Positions 60,550-64,000 of a stretch of DNA of 64,000 nt are shown here, one piece after another. Where the stretch lies: positions 30,964-94,963 of the forward strand of contig CAIJXT010000035.1 in assembly GCA_903824665.1 (NCBI GenBank), given 5' to 3'. The translations under genes and the position numbers were made by a program. Within the stretch, counting starts at the first letter, position 1. Each line of letters begins with the position of its first letter. Origin of the DNA: an uncultured Bacteroidota bacterium (GTDB lineage: Bacteria > Bacteroidota > Bacteroidia > Chitinophagales > Chitinophagaceae). The notes under the pieces were generated by a model, which was not told the DNA's origin, did not search any database, and saw only the letters and a program-made list of their open reading frames with translations.

Positions 60550-60645
60550 TGCATTTTTATTTGTAATAAAGCGTATCCTATTGAAAATTAATTAATTGGC
60601 GCTTTGGCATAATAATTGATAAATGTCAATATAAATCATCGATAA

Positions 60646-61059
60646 ATGAATAAAATAGAAAATATAAAAATATTTATAGTGGATGATAGTGTTTTTTGCA
60701 GGAATCTATACAAGCAGCACTTGAAGAACCTGAGGATCAATGATATACATGTTTTTGAGGATGGTGAGCAGTGTATGCGGGCGTTGCTGGATACGCAGAT
60801 TAAGCCAGACGTTATACTGATGGATTTTGATATGCCACCAACAAACGGCCTTGAGATAATTTCCCGAATACGATCGGTAAACACAAATCAGATGGTCGTG
60901 ATGATTTCGTCGCAGGGGAGTATTCAGGTAGCTGTTGACGCAATGAAATATGGTGTGCTTGACTACATTATTAAAGATGGTTCAGAACTGGATCGTCTGA
61001 CAGTGGCAATTAATAGTGTTTTGGAAAACAAAATCCACAGGCAAATGGCGGTAAGTTGA
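60646..61059 (+). CDS. Single-domain response regulator (CheY-like receiver)
   Basis: The 137-residue product is one receiver domain: acidic pair in FIVDDSVFCRN, phosphoacceptor Asp in DVILMDFDMPPTNG (about 65), Ser/Thr switch in VVMISSQGS and Lys in DYIIKDGSELD (about 113). There is no output domain, so it acts by protein contact or as a phosphate sink or relay. It is divergent from the NtrC-type regulator, and the shared region carries three palindromes, so it may be a target of that activator. No clear -24/-12 element was found by eye. Confidence 0.9.
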   Translation: MNKIENIKIFIVDDSVFCRNLYKQHLKNLRINDIHVFEDGEQCMRALLDTQIKPDVILMDFDMPPTNGLEIISRIRSVNTNQMVVMISSQGSIQVAVDAMKYGVLDYIIKDGSELDRLTVAINSVLENKIHRQMAVS

Positions 61060-61090
61060 TATGTGTACTGCAATATAGCCCTGTGATAGC

Positions 61091-61115
61091 CCTTTTGATA
61101 CCGAAAGGTTTTTTT
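61091..61115 (+). terminator. Weak terminator after the receiver gene
   Basis: A 5-bp stem, CCTTT (61091-61095) with AAAGG (61104-61108), is followed by seven T. Stem strength is low. Confidence 0.4.
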
Positions 61116-61256
61116 GTTTTTAGCAGATAAGGTAATTGATGCGCTGTTTTGTTACGCATGAGTTAATGAGTGATTGCGAAAGTATAATTTATGTTGCATT
61201 AAAATATATGCAATAGATAAAATAAAGGTTTTTCTGTAGATCAGAATTTAGATATT

Positions 61257-64000
61257 ATGGGTAAGAATACTCTCAGGATCCGATTAGTAAACACTCGTGT
61301 TTTATACATCTTGATCTTGTTGATTTTAGGGTTTAATATTAATGCTTTTGGGCAAATGATATACTCGCCCAATACGGTGAGGGATCAGTCTGCAAGCGCA
61401 TCTTATTGCCAAAGCGGTACGCCTTCAAATATCAGGTTCCGGTATAGAACTTGCAATGTAGGCTCAGGTGCCACTTCTGGTATTTCGCTTACGGTTAGAT
61501 GGTACAGCAACACCACCAATTCCACAACGGGTGGTACCCTTTTAAGCACTACAACTGTGGCATGTGCTACTACCGGAACCGGTAGTTTATTTTACACGCC
61601 TTCTACAACATCGCTGGGTACTCTCTATTACTATATAGAAATAACTTGGACAGGTTCCGGATCTTGTAACACCAGTGGTTTCATGAAGAGCTCTGCCACA
61701 ACCGGCATAACGGTTGTGGCGGTGCCCGCCGCTATAGGGGGCAGTACCAATCTGTGTATTGGCACACCTGCCACATATACCAACAGTGTAATTGGAGGTA
61801 CATGGAGAAGTAGTAATACTGGTCGTGCAACTATAAATGTAAACACAGGGTTGGCTACGGGTATAGCTACGGGAGCAGTTACACTGACTTATCGTACAAG
61901 CCCAACACTTACATGCTCTAGAGTAACTAAAGCAATAACTGTAGTTGCAGTTACAACGGTTAACGCAATTACGGGTGGTGGAAGTATTTTTTGTTCGGGA
62001 GCTACAACAACCCTCGCCAATACTACCGGTGGTGGTGCATGGAGTTCAGGTAATACTGGTGTAGCCACAGTCAACTCATCCGGTGTTGTTACCGGTGTTT
62101 CTGCCGGTACCGCAACAATATCTTATGCTGTAACGGGCACCTGTAATACTGCGGTGGCTACAAAGGTGGTTACGGTTACAAGTACACCCGCTACTATTAG
62201 TGGCAACAGTGTAACTTGTATAGGTTATTCTGCTCCTTACACCAATACAGTACCCTTTGGTACCTGGAGTAGTAGTAATACCGCTATTGCTACCATTAAT
62301 GCCTCAACGGGTATTATGACGGAGGTTGCGGCAGGTACTACCCGCATCACTTATACTACAGGATGCGGAACTGCTGCTACCAAACTGGTTACTGTTATTA
62401 CCGCCCCCGCGGCAATAACCGGCACTAACCGTATATGCAGCGGCACATCTACCACACTCAGTGATGCAACAGGTGGTGGCACCTGGAGCAGCAGCAACAC
62501 TGCTGTAGCGACCATCGGGTCTGCTACGGGCATTGTGCAGGGTATTGCTCAGGGCACATCTACTATTTCTTATATTGTAGGAGGCTGTTCGGCACTGGCT
62601 ACTGTTACTGTAGCTACTTCCCCCGCTGCAATTGCCGGTGGTAGTACTGTCATTTGTAGTGGCACTACCACAACCTGGACAAATACTTCCAATTTCGGTA
62701 CATGGAGCAGCACAAATACTGCTGTAGCTACTGTCGACGCATCAACAGGGCTTATTATGGGCGTGGGCGAAGGAACTGCTGTTATTTCTTATACTACCGG
62801 TTGCGGTAGTGCAGTAGCAAGAACCATTACTGTAAATGCTCAACCGGGTGCTATAACCGGTACAACAACTGTTTGTGCCGGTGTCACTACCACTTTGTCC
62901 AATTCAGTAAGTGGTGGTGTATGGAGCAGCTCCAATACTGCGGCAGGTACGGTAAATGCATCAACAGGTGTAGTGATGGGTATCAGTGAGGGTACAACCA
63001 CGATATCATATATAAACGGTATTTGCTTCGCGGCAACAGATGTTACCGTAAATCCACAGCCTGTTTCCGGCCCTATAGATACCCATGATAGTATAATGTG
63101 TAGTGACGCTGAGGAGACATTCGTATCATTGGGCGACCCTGATGGTACTTGGAGCAGTAGCAATACCTCTGTTGCTACGATAGGGAGTGCTGATGGTATC
63201 ATAGATATAGTTACCGTCGGTATCACAAATATCAGTTATACAGTTACGAATAGTTGTGGTACATCTGTCGCAGTTGAAACTGTAACAATTAATCCATTAC
63301 CCGATGCCAATTTTTCCGGTACACTCACTGTGTGCGTAGGTGCCACTACGGCAATGACAAGTGTGATGGCTGGTGGAGATTGGATAAGCGGAAACGCCGC
63401 AGTAGCGACAGTTGGGTCAACTGGCATTGTAACCGGCGTGACTGCAGGTACTGCAGAAATATCTTATCATTTAGACAACGGGTGTGCTGAAGATCTGATA
63501 ATACAGATAGTCACCGTGAATGTGGTTCCATCTGCAGTATCAGCATCAGCTACGCCCAACCCAATCTGCAGCGGTGCCAACCTGACACTGACCAGCACTG
63601 CAACGAGCAGCACCGGTTCAGTGACCTACGCATGGTCTGGTCCTAACGGCTTTACTTCTACTAATCAAAACCCTGCAGCCTTTGCGGTTACAACGGCAGC
63701 TGCAGGTATCTATACCGTAACCGCTACCAACGCATGTGGTTCAACATCAGCACAAACTGCGACTGTAACCGTGAATGTGGTCCCAAGCGCAGTATCCGCA
63801 TCAGCATCACCTAATCCGATCTGCAGCGGTGCTAACCTGACACTGACCAGTTCAGCAACCAGCAGCACCGGTTCAGTGACCTACGCATGGTCTGGCCCTA
63901 ACGGCTTTAGTTCAACAGCACAAAACCCCGCAGCCTTTGCCGTTACAATAGCAGACGCAGGCATCTATACGGTAACTGCTACCAACGCATGCGGCTCAAC
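61257..64000 (+). CDS. Large secreted Ig-like repeat protein (5' part, runs off right edge)
   Basis: The frame starts at ATG 61257 and is open to base 64000 (914 codons). The N-terminal signal is long: MGKNTLRIRLVNTR, then a hydrophobic YILILLILGFNINAFGQ. A unique region to about residue 145 contains RFRYRTCNVGSG. About eight Big_2-type Ig domains of about 73 residues follow, with GGTWSSSNTAVATI and GTSTISY cores. From residue 753 a different PKD/Ig-like unit of 85 residues begins (SGANLTLTS, VTYAWSGPNGF, GIYTVTATNACGS). The end, probably with a T9SS sorting domain, is outside the window. It is the same style of protein as that at 1-7445. Confidence 0.85.
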   Translation, partial: MGKNTLRIRLVNTRVLYILILLILGFNINAFGQMIYSPNTVRDQSASASYCQSGTPSNIRFRYRTCNVGSGATSGISLTVRWYSNTTNSTTGGTLLSTTTVACATTGTGSLFYTPSTTSLGTLYYYIEITWTGSGSCNTSGFMKSSATTGITVVAVPAAIGGSTNLCIGTPATYTNSVIGGTWRSSNTGRATINVNTGLATGIATGAVTLTYRTSPTLTCSRVTKAITVVAVTTVNAITGGGSIFCSGATTTLANTTGGGAWSSGNTGVATVNSSGVVTGVSAGTATISYAVTGTCNTAVATKVVTVTSTPATISGNSVTCIGYSAPYTNTVPFGTWSSSNTAIATINASTGIMTEVAAGTTRITYTTGCGTAATKLVTVITAPAAITGTNRICSGTSTTLSDATGGGTWSSSNTAVATIGSATGIVQGIAQGTSTISYIVGGCSALATVTVATSPAAIAGGSTVICSGTTTTWTNTSNFGTWSSTNTAVATVDASTGLIMGVGEGTAVISYTTGCGSAVARTITVNAQPGAITGTTTVCAGVTTTLSNSVSGGVWSSSNTAAGTVNASTGVVMGISEGTTTISYINGICFAATDVTVNPQPVSGPIDTHDSIMCSDAEETFVSLGDPDGTWSSSNTSVATIGSADGIIDIVTVGITNISYTVTNSCGTSVAVETVTINPLPDANFSGTLTVCVGATTAMTSVMAGGDWISGNAAVATVGSTGIVTGVTAGTAEISYHLDNGCAEDLIIQIVTVNVVPSAVSASATPNPICSGANLTLTSTATSSTGSVTYAWSGPNGFTSTNQNPAAFAVTTAAAGIYTVTATNACGSTSAQTATVTVNVVPSAVSASASPNPICSGANLTLTSSATSSTGSVTYAWSGPNGFSSTAQNPAAFAVTIADAGIYTVTATNACGS
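63516..64000 (+). repeat. 255-bp tandem repeat (85 codons) in the Ig-repeat gene
   Basis: The first unit starts at 63516 and the second at 63771; the second is cut by the window edge. They are nearly identical over long stretches, for example around tcagtgacctacgcatgg, so the duplication is recent. Confidence 0.85.

Noticed and set aside
60596..60615. Sigma-54 -24/-12 promoter before the receiver gene
   Set aside because: The TTGGCGCTTTGGCATAAT stretch resembles the consensus, but GG and GC are not at the required 10-base spacing.

Overview
The window comes from a Bacteroidota chromosome, most likely Chitinophagaceae or a close relative. The signs are several C-terminal type IX secretion (T9SS) sorting domains, TPR-type sensor kinases paired with LytTR regulators, no Shine-Dalgarno preference, a few TAnnTTTG -7 promoter boxes and long arrays of secreted Ig-like repeats. 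This is inferred from gene content; no marker gene was compared with a database.

Layout. (1) 1-7445, minus: the 5' part of a giant secreted repeat protein that leaves the left edge. (2) 7635-39413: a stretch bounded by a 48-bp direct repeat with two mismatches. The right copy is the 3' tip plus terminator of a tRNA-Leu(GAG) gene, and a large serine recombinase at that end reads into the tRNA. I read this as a 31.7-kb integrated island. From left to right it carries: a four-gene secreted operon (T9SS protein, S74 tail-fibre-like protein, lytic transglycosylase, Ig-repeat amidase, 15536 to 7954); small secreted or membrane proteins; two tandem TPR-kinase/LytTR pairs; a decayed transposase; and a nine-gene defence operon (36568 to 24899, minus). 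(3) 39570-56000: ordinary chromosomal genes, including hemJ, hemH, smpB, accD, an M1 aminopeptidase, pabB and purA, plus secreted hypotheticals. (4) 55852-61059: a hybrid histidine kinase, an NtrC-type sigma-54 activator and a divergent single-domain receiver, with three identical-architecture palindromes between them. (5) 61257-64000, plus: the start of a second large Ig-repeat secreted protein that leaves the right edge.

The most interesting locus is the defence operon. Its order is hsdM, a small conserved-looking ORF, a second hsdM, hsdS, a protein with a HEPN-type RNxxxH motif, a GIY-YIG-like protein, a Septu-like ATPase (PtuA), an HNH nuclease (PtuB) and hsdR. Most junctions overlap by 1-4 bases or are separated by only a few, so the Type I restriction genes, the Septu-like pair and the HEPN/GIY-YIG pair probably form one transcription unit. 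The HEPN/GIY-YIG pair is my best candidate for an undescribed defence module. If the island excises, the recombinase frame would pass through the joined repeat into a short tail coded at 7683-7741, which is a concrete prediction.
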